Below, one piece after another: positions 22,947 through 32,543 of a stretch of DNA of 64,000 nucleotides; the first letter of the stretch is position 1; each line of letters begins with the position of its first letter. The translations under genes and the position numbers were made by a program. The DNA comes from Lunularia cruciata (taxonomy: Eukaryota > Streptophyta > Marchantiopsida > Lunulariales > Lunulariaceae), in NCBI GenBank assembly GCA_948567375.1, contig OX419761.1, forward strand, positions 32,960,243 through 33,024,242, given 5' to 3'. The notes under the pieces are model-generated. The model was not told the origin of the DNA. It ran no database searches and was given only the letters and a program-made list of their open reading frames with translations.

Positions 22947-23996
22947 CCTTCACCAAAGTCTCCAAAATGCTTTTACTCCATTACATTCATGTCCTTTTGG
23001 AAGTCCTTCCACTCCATAAACCTCACACAACTCCTTGGTCTTAGATTTCTCCCTCCCAATCTTGGTGATGAAGGTCAAACATGCAAACCCAAGTCAAGTA
23101 AGCCTCTCCTTTCTCACAATCTCTTGCTCTCAAAAGTCAATAGACATGAACTTGCCTTATGTCCCTTCTCTCCACATAAAAAGCAGTTAGACTCACTCTT
23201 TCCTCCAAGTGGTGTAGGTTTTTGGATCCTCTCAACACTCTCTTCAAATTCTATTCTAAACTCTCTTCTCCTCAAATCCACCCCTATAATCACCTCAAAC
23301 CCTTGAGGAACCTTGCATAGCCTCAATTTCCAATCTTGGTGACCTTCCATGTTCCCAAGATGAGTCCAAACACTCATACATGCTTTTTGTTGCTCTCACA
23401 CTCCTCATACATGAAATCTAAACTCTACAGGATTGATCCTTCCTCACAATGTCATTTAAATCTTGCAATGGAGTGTTAGAGTCCTTTGAAATTTTTCACA
23501 ATTAATAACAGCTCCATGTCGTCCCTCCTTGCAAAATTTAAGATCTTTTCATCGAGCCATTTATTCTAAACATCTTTCTATTAAGCACACATATTTCAGA
23601 TTTGGTCTGAAAACCACCCCTCACTTTAAAAACTTATAACTCTCTGCTCAAGAATGATCTCTGTCTAAATTTTGTCTCAACAGGTAAGATACAATGCACT
23701 AAATATTATTGGAAAGTTTCAGTACAATCCACTGAGAATTGAAGAAATGGAAGACTATGTACAATTTTTAGAGAGCATGCAGTTGCGAGAGCCTTTTACC
23801 CTATCAACTTTTAAAAATTCTAGCCCAATGCGCATAATAGCTCTCATAAAAATTTTAAGTATGCTAACTAAAGGATAACCCAAGCTATCATGTATAGAAA
23901 TTTCCAGTCCAGGTCCCAAACTTGAGATTTTGCCCAAAATCACCTTAATCCCCAAAATCTGCATCTCACCTCACACAATCTCTCCAAATCCTCTCA
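22947..23996 (-). repeat. Left arm of a 1-kb inverted repeat (zinc-knuckle ORF sequence)
   Basis: On the minus strand this arm runs collinear with the plus strand of 24892-25970, from GAGGATTTGGAGAGATTGTGTGAGG at the inner end to GGTGAAGG at the outer end, with substitutions and small indels. It includes the open stretch 23377-23114 (87 codons) encoding GFEVIIGVDLRRREFRIEFE and the zinc knuckle CFLCGEKGHKASSC. The two arms face away from each other around an 895-bp spacer. Transcription across both could form a long double-stranded RNA. Confidence 0.85.
23114..23377 (-). pseudogene. Zinc-knuckle protein fragment (left copy)
   Basis: It encodes a basic fragment with WKLRLCKVPQGFEV, EFRIEFEESVERIQKPTP and a complete CX2CX4HX4C zinc knuckle (CFLCGEKGHKASSC). 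This combination resembles the nucleic-acid-binding part of retroelement ORF1/Gag-like proteins but is not one I can name. The right-arm copy (25543-25970) is longer at its C-terminus but has Tyr at the first Cys of the knuckle. It is probably a relic of a retroelement. Confidence 0.55.
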
Positions 23997-24205
23997 TGTG
24001 TACAAGATGTACAAAATCACCTCAAAGACATCATAATGAACTATAGGGTATAAAAATGGATCTTGATTCTCTAATATATGTTCAACACTCTCCTCTCCTA
24101 ATGTTCTCTCTAAATGAACTCTCATAGCCTCCTTCTGCCTAATGTAAACTTGAACGCGGAACATTATCTTGCCTTCCAGAGAGGTCTTGACAACATAACC
24201 AAAAA
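23997..24205 (-). other. Inner spacer with an unidentified minus-strand open stretch
   Basis: The minus strand is open for the whole segment (ORF 24227-23994), encoding KIMFRVQVYIRQKEAMRV and YPIVHYDVFEVILYI. No family is recognised. It probably continues the coding of the left-arm repeat on its 5' side, a part the right arm lacks because the family-D LTR abuts it at 24891. Confidence 0.45.
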
Positions 24206-24891
24206 TGTGAACAGACCTATCTCTCACTCATGATGAACCTCTGATGGCTATTATGGTAATGCACCATGAACTAAGAAAGCAAGGAACCCTAATTCCATCA
24301 TACTCCTCCAAGGCTAACACTCCAAGACTCAAGACATTACTCACTAGAGAACTCAATGAGAGAGAGATAGTTGCAAATCAAAGGATGATGAGTACCTCCT
24401 CACCCCTTGTTTATATACTTGTGAAATATTACGCACCAAAGTTACTAATTACTAGAGTAACTCAAGTTACTAGGCTAAAAGTTAAGTAAAGTAAAAAAAA
24501 TAAAGGAATATCTACATGGGCATATTCCATTAAGGATGTGATCTTATCTTGACCTAACCACTAAGTCAAGTATTCTTTCACATGGGCTATCCTTGGACTA
24601 TAGAAGAATCCAAAACAAAAAGGCTTGCGGGCGCAAGAGTTCTCAACTCTTTCCTCAAAGCCAAACACCTAGGAATAATATCAAGTCAACACACTAGAAT
24701 CCAAAATAGTGGAGCTCATCTTTTCCACTTCCTCTAAAGTAAGATCCCCTTTATCTTAGCTATGACTAGCTTTAGCTAATAATGATTAATGTAGAACTAT
24801 CCTTTATCTCTATATAAATAATATCTCTCAAGTACTTGTAATACCAAGCTAAATATCACAATACCACACACATGCTCAAATGTGTATTACA
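24206..24891 (-). repeat. Family D LTR, minus orientation, between the inverted arms
   Basis: Similar along its whole length to the LTRs of D1 (25971-26678 and 31854-32543) and D2 (61234-61923). On the minus strand it begins TGTAATACACATTTGAGC and ends GTCTGTTCACA. The flanks (AAAAA and ATACA) do not match, so this is not a simple solo LTR. It could be left over from recombination between copies, which might also have created the inverted arms. Confidence 0.85.
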
Positions 24892-25970
24892 ATACACATG
24901 AGAGGATTTGGAGAGATTGTGTGAGGTGGATTGCAAATTTTGGGGCAAAATCTCAAATTTGAGATCTAGACTTGAAATTTCTACACATGCTAGCTTGGGT
25001 TATCCTTCAATGAGCACACTTAAAATAATTATGAGAGATACTATGCACATTGAGCTAGAATTTTTGAAAGTTGATAGGGTAAACTACTCACACAACTGCA
25101 TTTTCTCTAGAAAATTGTAGAGAGTCTGCCATTTCTTCAATATTAAGTGGATTGTTTTGAAAACTTTCCAAGAAAATTTAGTGCATTATATCCTACCTTT
25201 TGACAAAAAATTTAGAGAGAGAGAGAGATCATTCTTTTCTACAAGGAGTTATGAGTTTTTAAAGTGAGGGAGGGGGTGGTTTTCAAACCAAATCTAAAAT
25301 ATATGTGTTGAATAGAAAGGTGCCTAGGCCAAATAGCTTGATAAAAAGGTTCAAAATTTTGCAGGGAGAGACACCCTAGAGTTGTGGTCAAGTGTGAAAA
25401 ATTTCAGAGGATTGTGACATAATAGTTGAGAGATTTGAGTGACATTATGAGGAATGGGAATGTTGCAGAGTTTAGATCTCATGCATGAGGAGTGTGAGAC
25501 CAACAAAAAGCATATTTCAGTGTTTAGACTCATCTTGGGAACATGGAAGGTCACCAAGAGTGGAAATTGAGGCTATGCAAGATTCCCCAAGGGTTTGAAG
25601 TTATTGTAAGGGTAGATTTGAGAAAAACAGAGTTTAGAATAGAATTTGAAGAGAGTATTGAGAGGATCCAAAAACCTACACCACTTGGAGGAAAGGGTGA
25701 GTCTAAGTATTTTCTATGTGGAGAGAAAGGACATAAGGCAAGTTCATGTCCACTGAATTTTGATAGCAAGAAATTGAGGGAAAGGAGAGGTTTACTTGAC
25801 TTGGGTTTGCATGTTGGACTTTCATCACCAAGATTAGGAGGGAGAAGATCTAAGACCAAGGAGTTATGTGAGGTTTGTGGGGTGGAAGGACTTCCAAAAG
25901 GACATGAGTGTAATGGAGTAAAAACACTTTTGGAGACTTTGGTGAAGGATCTTGGAGAGAGTCTTAGTAC
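24892..25970 (+). repeat. Right arm of the 1-kb inverted repeat
   Basis: The plus strand matches the minus strand of 22947-23996. It contains an AG-repeat run near 25212 and then the longer zinc-knuckle frame. Its outer end, AGTCTTAGTAC, is cut by the D1 5' LTR at 25971, so the arm is interrupted there and the reading frame runs into LTR sequence. Confidence 0.85.
25543..25970 (+). pseudogene. Zinc-knuckle protein fragment (right copy), truncated by an LTR
   Basis: An open frame of about 143 codons before the LTR: WKLRLCKIPQGFEVIV, EFRIEFEESIERIQKPTP, then YFLCGEKGHKASSC where the first zinc ligand Cys is replaced by Tyr. The Lys-Leu-Arg-Glu-Arg-Arg stretch that follows leads to a second Cys/His cluster, CEVCGVEGLPKGHEC. 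The frame ends artificially inside the D1 LTR. It is a paralogue of the left-arm fragment. The family is not recognised, and a retroelement origin is inferred from the knuckle and context. Confidence 0.55.
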
Positions 25971-26678
25971 TGTAACACCCATATGTGCATGTGTGTGGTA
26001 TTGTGATATTTAACTTGGTATTACAAGTAATTAAGAGATATTATTTATATAGAGATAAAGGATGGTTCTATATTAGTCATGGTTAGCTAAGTTAGTCATA
26101 GCTAAAGCTAGTCATAGCTAGGATAGAGGGGACCTTACTTTAGAGGAAGTAGAAAAGATGAGCACCACTATTTTGGATTTTAGTGTGTTGACTTGGTATT
26201 ATTCTTAGGTGTTTTGGCTTTGAGGAAAGAGTTGAGAACTCTTGGGCCCGCAAGCCTTTTTGTTTTAGATTTTTCTTTAGTCCAAGGATAGCCCATGTGA
26301 AGGAATCCTTGACTTAGTGGTTGGGTCAAGATAGGACCACATGCTTAGGGGAATATGCCCATGTGAATGGATATTCCTTTCTACTTTTTGACTTTACTTG
26401 ACTTTTAGTCTAGTAACTTGAGTTACTACGGTAATTAGTAACTTTGGTATGTAACTATTTCACAAGTATATAAACAAGGGGTGAGGAGGTACTCATCATC
26501 CTTTCATTTGCAACTATCTCTCTCTCATTGAGTTCTCTAGTGAACAATGTCTTGAGTCTTGGAGTGTTAGCCTTGGAGGAGTATGATGGAGTTGGGGTTC
26601 CTTGCCTTCTTAGTCCATGGTGCGCTACCATAATAGCCATCAGAGGTTCATCCTGAGTGAGAGACAGGCCGGATCACA
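25971..26678 (+). repeat. Left LTR of D1
   Basis: TGTAACACCC at the start and GGATCACA at the end, aligned along its length with the other three family-D LTRs. Internal landmarks shared by all copies are TTGGTATTACAAGTA, GTTGACTTGGTATTATTC and AAACAAGGGGTGAGGAGGTA. Confidence 0.9.
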
Positions 26679-26965
26679 GTACAACTACAGAAATAATATC
26701 ACCTTCATCAACTAGTTCTCAAGATTAGTGATGGAGATAATCTTTCAACTTATGGATAAACTATCCATGAGATTTGATTAATATGCACTCTAGGATCTAA
26801 TGTTCCTATAGAAATATTAGAGTAACCTGAAACTTTTGTGTTACCTAGGGTGGATTATTCTCAAATGGTGTTAATCATGTATATACTCTATTAGTTATAG
26901 AGTGAGAGAAAAGAAAAGAAGAAAAGAAAAAAAGTGAGAGAAAAGAAAGATAGTGAGGAGTTAAG

Positions 26966-28429
26966 ATGGGGAAACTTCCAATTTTCTTTGGCAAGGATGG
27001 AGAAGATGTGGAGGCCTTTGTGAGAGACTTCAAGAGAACTTGCATAGGAAACAATGAGAGGAGGAAGAATGAGTGGGCCTCATTATTACCATATTTCTTT
27101 GAAGATACAACACTTACATGGTATGAGCCAGAATACCAAAAGAGCGAGAGAAGAGATGTGCAAGAAGAGTCTTGGGAGAGTTTGACTTCAGCATTCATTG
27201 AGAACTTTCTTCCAAATGAGAGTTATGAGAGATTGATGAGTGAGGTTACCTTTCTCAAGCAAGGAGATGGAGAGAAAGTGAGAGTCTATTTGGAAAGAAT
27301 GGAAAAGTTAAAGTTCAGATTTTGCATAGTGTTGAGGAAGGGTGAGGATGATATGGAGACTTCTATGATTGGCATACGGGCCATGCTCACCAAGAATTTT
27401 GTGGGAGGTTTGAGACCACAAATTAAAAGCAAGGTGACATATGAGAAACCTTCTTCCAAGGTTGAAGCTATCAAGATCACAATTTGTATGGAGGAGAGTT
27501 TGGAAAGGGATGAGAGTGATTTGGTGGTGAAGGAGGTTGTGCATCCTCCTCAAGGTTACAAGTATGGTAGAACTTCTGATACTTTGGTGGTAAGGGTTGC
27601 ACCAAAAGTAGTAGTTTCTCCAATTCTTGCGCCTTCACCAAAAGATCCATTTCAAACCATCACAAAACAACTTGCAAATCTCAAGATCAATGTGGTGCAA
27701 CTATGGGAGAAGAGAGAGGTGGATCAGAATATAGGGAGAGGACCTAGGAATTATAGAGGTTATCCATATAGAGGAGGCTACCTAGCTAACAATTTTAATG
27801 ATAGAAATTGTTTTGGTTGTGGAGGAAGATGCCATATCCAAAAGAATTACCCAAATTCCACTTACCATAGAGGAAGGGATTATGAGAGAGCCAATAGAGA
27901 GAAAGAGGGGGGTAATGAAACCAAAGTGGCTCCTAATCCAAACAAAGGTAAGGAGATAACATCTATAGATGTGGTTGAGAGCAAGTATGAGAAGGGAGAG
28001 TGCTCAAACTCCAAGAGTCTTAATTTGGAGCTTTTGGCACAAGAGAAGAAGAGAGCTATTTTTGTAGAGGATGTGCACTCTTCTCAAGGATTTACTCATA
28101 GCAAGGATACTACCATGTCTACTAGGAGCACTCATACGAGCACTTCAGCACCATCAACAACAAAGACTCCAAGAAAGAAGTTGGGGGTGGAGGACTTCTT
28201 GATCTCCAAGCAACAATGGAACTACAATGTGTTGGAGGATGTTGGTAGTCACAAGGCTAACATCACAGTGGGCCAATTGATTGCTTTCAATCCTGCTTTG
28301 AAAAAGGAGCTTAGATATGGTTTGAGTTCTACAAGGAGCAAGAGGAAGAAGAAGGAAAAAGCTCCCATATCAATGGGAGTGGTGGATGCCAAGCCAACAC
28401 CTTGGAAGGCTTGTGAATATGCCTCTAAG
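26966..28429 (+). pseudogene. Gag of element D1
   Basis: A continuous frame starting ATG at 26966 encodes LPIFFGKDGEDVEAFVRDF, then EWASLLPYFFEDTTLTWY and WESLTSAFIENF, a standard retrotransposon Gag capsid. A Gly/Arg/Tyr-rich stretch leads to a zinc knuckle CFGCGGRCHIQKNY, where the last Cys is Tyr, consistent with a single G-to-A change. Downstream are a low-complexity Ser/Thr-rich linker and a conserved-looking LEDVGSHKANITVGQLIAF. The frame stays open to 28495, just past the protease active-site position. The protein would form the particle shell. The damaged knuckle suggests loss of RNA packaging. Confidence 0.85.
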
Positions 28430-29133
28430 ATTGATGTGAGAGTGAATGGTCACAACATCAAGGATGCATTGGTTGATGGAGGATTAGCGCCATGAATGCC
28501 ATGTCAAAAAGGTTGATGAAGAAGTTGAGTGTGATACCCTCAAGACCTTCAATATTTGTGGTGAGCATGGCAAACAAGCAACAAGTTCAACCAGTAAGGG
28601 TGATGGATAAAGTGGTAGTTTCAATTATGGGAGTTCAAAATCTCATGATATTCCAATTCTTATAGGATCCAAGCTATGACTTACTTCTTGGGAGGCCATG
28701 GTTGAGAGCAACACGCACAAGTAATAAATGGCACAAAGGGTACTTGAGGATTGGACCATCAAACCATAGAGTCATAGTTCCTATGACCAACACCACCAAC
28801 ACTTCACATTCAGATACACCATCTTTTGATTATTGGGAATCAGATTCAGAAGAAGGAGCTTCAAGTATGGACACAAGCATGGAAGACAAGATTTCCATGG
28901 TGGAGGATGAATCTGAATCTGATTCAGATGTGTATTCCTTGTGTACTATGGATTTTACACCTAAGCTAAAGGTTTTGAAGGACCCAGATAAATCACCATT
29001 GACACTTGAGGAGATAAAGAGGAGGTTATCTACCCTCAAGTATGGTCCAAATGTTACCAAGAAGGAGAAGGTGAGAGTTGAGGAGATTTTCTGCAAGTTC
29101 ATCCATGTGTTTGCTTTTAGTACAAGGATCTGA
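28430..29133 (+). pseudogene. Protease and linker of element D1
   Basis: DALVDGGLAP (ending in TGA at 28493-28495), then in a shifted frame MSKRLMKKLSV and later YDLLLGRPWLRA is an aspartic protease with Asp-Gly-Gly at the active site and the Leu-Gly-Arg-Pro-Trp-Leu signature at 28675-28700. After it, 28702-29133 is an open acidic linker (SDSEEGASSMDTSMED and ESESDSDVYSLCTMDF) between protease and RT. A stop and a frame change break it. Confidence 0.75.
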
Positions 29134-30517
29134 AGGAAGTCACCTTGGAGGAGCACAAGATAGAGGTGGAGTCACATGCAAGACCAGTCCGCCAAAAGCA
29201 ACATTGCATTAGCTCACCAATTAGTTTTGGTTATGAAAGAGTAGAGTAGAGTAGATTGATAAGCTCAAGGAGGCGGGATTTATCTTTGAGGTGGAGAATT
29301 CAAAATGAGTTTCTCTAATTGTGATTGTGAAGAAAAAAAATTGCAAGCTTTGGGTATGTGTGTATTACAAGAAGCTCAATGTTGTTACCAAGAAGGACTA
29401 CTACCCATTACCATTCATTGATGAGATCTTGGAGAAGGTTGTAGGACATGAGAGGTACAATTTTGGAGATGGTTATAGTAGATATAACCAAATCAAGATT
29501 GCACCAAAGCATCAACAACTCACCACATTCACCACACCTTGGAGAACTTACACTTTCAAGGTCATGCCTTTTGGGCTTTGCAATGCTCCAACCACATTCC
29601 AATGGTTCAAACAAGGTATTTGAACCTTTCAATGGGAAATTTGTGAGAGACTTCATTGATGACTTTTGTGTCTATGGTAGCAAGGAGGAGCACTTTGAGC
29701 ACCTTATCAAGGTTGCACAACTCTTGGATGAGGCAAATGCATCACTCAACCCAAAGAAGTGCATTTTTGTATATGAAGAAGGTCTACATTTGATGCACAT
29801 CATCTCCAAGGAGGGAATAGTAGTTGATTTTGAGAAGGTGAGGAAAATCTCATACCTTCCATTCCCTTCAAGCTTGACAAAGTTACAACAATTCTTGGGG
29901 ATGGTTGGGTACTATAGGGTAAATATCTTCTTTGTTTCCAACAAGGCTTATGCATTGTCCATCTACATGAAGAAGGGTGTAGATTACATGGTGATTTTGG
30001 AAGACAAGGAGGCTCTCAAAGCTTTTGAGGAGCTCAAACAATCCCTTGTTGTAGCTCCAATTCTTGCTAAACCTGATTGGAGTGAGCCTTTCATCCTCTA
30101 CACTAATGCTTTTGATATAGCTATAGGATGCACTCTTAGTCATTTAGACCAAGATAGGCATGATCATCCAATAGCTTATGCTAGTAGGCAGATGGTTTTA
30201 GCAGAAAAGAACTACTCTGTCATGGAGAAGAAGGATTGGTAGTGACCTTTGGTCTCAAGAAGTTTAAACACTACTTGATTGGAGGGAAAGCCACCATTAT
30301 CATAGATCACAAGGCTTTGAAGTACATCTTCAACAAGCCTAATGTGGAAGGGAGACTAGCAAGATGGATGATACTCTTGTTTGAGTATGACTACACTATT
30401 GAGGATAGGCCAGGGAAGAATCATGCAAATGTAGATTTGTTCTCTAGGGCCTATGATGATGATGGAGATGAGCCAATGGATGGTTTCTTTGTAGATGAGG
30501 AGCTCATGACAATTTGA
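29134..30517 (+). pseudogene. Reverse transcriptase and RNase H of element D1
   Basis: The RT pieces are KDYYPLPFIDEILEKVVGHE, IKIAPKHQQLTTFTTPW, KVMPFGLCNAPTTFQW, then after a frameshift VRDFIDDFCVYGSKEEHFEH (catalytic Phe-Ile-Asp-Asp) and LTKLQQFLGMVGYYR. RNase H follows with LYTNAFDIAIGCTLS, where the first catalytic Asp is Asn, then HPIAYASRQM, a stop near 30242, and IIDHKALKYIFNKP. The equivalent D2 region has LYTDAS, so the Asn is a lesion of this copy. Confidence 0.88.
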
Positions 30518-30535
30518 GTCACTCAAGAGGTTCCA

Positions 30536-31850
30536 ATGAAGTACAAGGAGATTGCAGATTTTGTGACAACATGTAACTATCCAGAAGGGATGCATGCTAG
30601 AGAGAAGAAGGCTCTTGTAGCAAGATCTAGACCTTACACAATGGTGGAGGATATTCTTTTTCACCAAGGAGCAAATGGTCTACTTCAAAGAGCAATGAGT
30701 AAGGAAGAGTCTATCCTACTCATAAAGGAGTTTCATGAACGTTTAGTGTGTGGAGAATACTTTACAGGAAAGGGAACTGCTATCAAGATTCTAGATATAG
30801 GTTATCATTGGAGAGGGATTTTCAAGGATTGTCTTGATTATTGCAAAACTTGTCATGTTTGTAAAGCTTTTGCTAGAAAGTCTACATCCACTCCACCACT
30901 TAGATCAATTCCATTGCTAGGACCTTTTGAGAAGTGAGGAATTGATTTTGTAGGTCCTCTCAATAGAACCCCAAGGAACAATCTGTACATTGTGGTAGTT
31001 ACTAATTACTTACCAAGTGGGTTGAGGCTAGACCATTGAGGGACAAGAATGAAGATTAAGTGGGTAGATTTCTTTATGAATGCATTATCACTAGGTTTGG
31101 ATGCCCTTTGGAGTTGGTTCTTGATAGAGGAGGAGAGTTTACAAGAAGCATCACTATAGCCATGCTACAATATTTCTCTATCACACATAGAGCAGCTACA
31201 TCATATAAGCCAAATTCCAATGGCTTGGCATAGAGAACCAATCAGATCTTGTGCATGATGTTGGGTTTAGATGCAAAAATGGAGGGGGCTAAACATCATT
31301 GGGACAAGAGGATTCATGCAGTTTTGTTGGAGTATAGGACAACCATAAAGACTTCCACTGGATATTCCCCATTTCAATTGGTATATGGTATTGAGTCTAC
31401 CTTACCTATTCACTTTGATCTTCCTACCTTCCAAAGCATTCATAGGAGATTGAAGAAAGCATAAGGAGGTGATATAGAGAAGTCAAGGAAGGAACAACTC
31501 ATGGAGTTGGAAGAGGCAAGAGCAATTGCTATGGTTTGAGTGGAGCAAGCCCAAAGGAAACAAAAGGAGAGCTATGACAAGAGGTAAGGCAAGAAGAAGG
31601 TGGAGCCATTCAAAGAAGGTGATTGGGTAATATTGTTTGATTCCATTCGATCACGAGAGTGCAAAAGAAGTTTTTTCCTACATACTTTGGACCTTTCATA
31701 GTGTAGAAGGTGTGGGGCAATTACACCTATGATCTCAAGAAGTTGGGAGGAAGACACTGTGATAGGATTAACCATGATAAGTTGAAGATGTATCATAGAA
31801 GGTAGAGAGACTGTCACTTTGAGGACAAAGTGAAAACTTAGTCCGGGGGT
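30536..31850 (+). pseudogene. Integrase of element D1
   Basis: The HHCC zinc domain is recognisable: HERLVCGEYFTGKG, then CLDYCKTCHVCKAFARK. The core has GIDFVGPL (with a stop just before it, probably Trp to stop), LDRGGEFTRSI and SYKPNSNGLA followed by a stop where D2 has the catalytic Glu. The C-terminal part (31249-31464 and beyond) has WDKRIHAVLLEYRTT, STGYSPFQLVYG and PFKEGDWV before a Tyr-Asp-Leu-Lys-Lys segment. No chromodomain follows. Both nonsense changes in the core show that this copy cannot integrate. Confidence 0.87.
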
Positions 31851-31853
31851 AAA
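31840..31853 (+). promoter_or_regulatory. Polypurine tract of D1
   Basis: AGTCCGGGGGTAAA lies directly before the 3' LTR start TGTAACACC, the expected site for plus-strand priming. The same string is found at the corresponding place in D2 (61924-61937, minus strand). Confidence 0.85.
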
Positions 31854-32543
31854 TGTAACACCAATTTGTGCATGTGTGTGGTATTATAATATTTAGCTTG
31901 GTATTACAAATACTTGAGAGATATTATTTATATGAGATAAAGGATGGTTCTACATTAGTCATGATTAGCTAGATTTAGTCATAGCTAAGATAGTAGGGGC
32001 CTTACTTTAGAGGAAGTGGAAAAGTTGAGCATCACTATTTTGGATTCTAGTATGTTGACCTAATATTATTCTTAGGTGTTTGGCTTTGAGGAAAGAATTT
32101 AGAACCCTTGGGTTTGCAAGCCTTTTTGTTTTGGATTCTTTTATAGTCCAAGGATAGCCCATGTGAAGGAATCCTTGACTTAGTGGTTGGGTCAAGATAG
32201 GATCATATGCTTAGTGGAATATGCCCATGTGGATAGATATTCCTTTATACTTTTTGACTTCACTTGACTTTTAGCCTAGTAACTTGAGTTACTATGGTAA
32301 ATAGTAACTTTAGTGCGTAATTATTTCACAAGTATATAAACAAGGGGTGAGGAGGTACTCATCATCCTTTCATTTGCAACTATATCTCTCTCATTGAGTT
32401 ATCTAGTGAGCAATATCTGAGTCTTGGAGTGTTAGCCTTGGAGGAGTATGATGGAGTTGGAGTTCCTTGCCTTTTTAGTCCATGATGCACTACCATAATA
32501 GCCATCAGAGGTTCATCTTGAGTGAGAGACAAGCCGGCTCACA
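31854..32543 (+). repeat. 3' LTR of D1
   Basis: It starts TGTAACACCAATTTGTGC and ends GCCGGCTCACA, collinear with the left LTR. The base string following it (AGCCA) does not match the sequence before the left LTR (AGTAC), so no clean target duplication is visible. Confidence 0.9.

Larger units (their letters stand above)
25971..32543 (+). mobile_element. Element D1: Ty3/gypsy retrotransposon without chromodomain
   Basis: LTR 25971-26678, gag, protease, RT, RNase H, integrase, polypurine tract 31840-31853, LTR 31854-32543. Both LTRs begin TGTAACACC and end TCACA. The D2 copy at the right edge of the window is closely similar but far less damaged. The sequence after the 5' LTR lacks an obvious primer-binding site, and GTAC occurs on both sides of the left LTR (25967-25970 and 26679-26682) but not after the right one. 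The left LTR may therefore be a solo LTR or a rearranged end. RT has Phe-Ile-Asp-Asp, and no chromodomain follows integrase, which argues for a non-chromoviral lineage. Confidence 0.88.
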
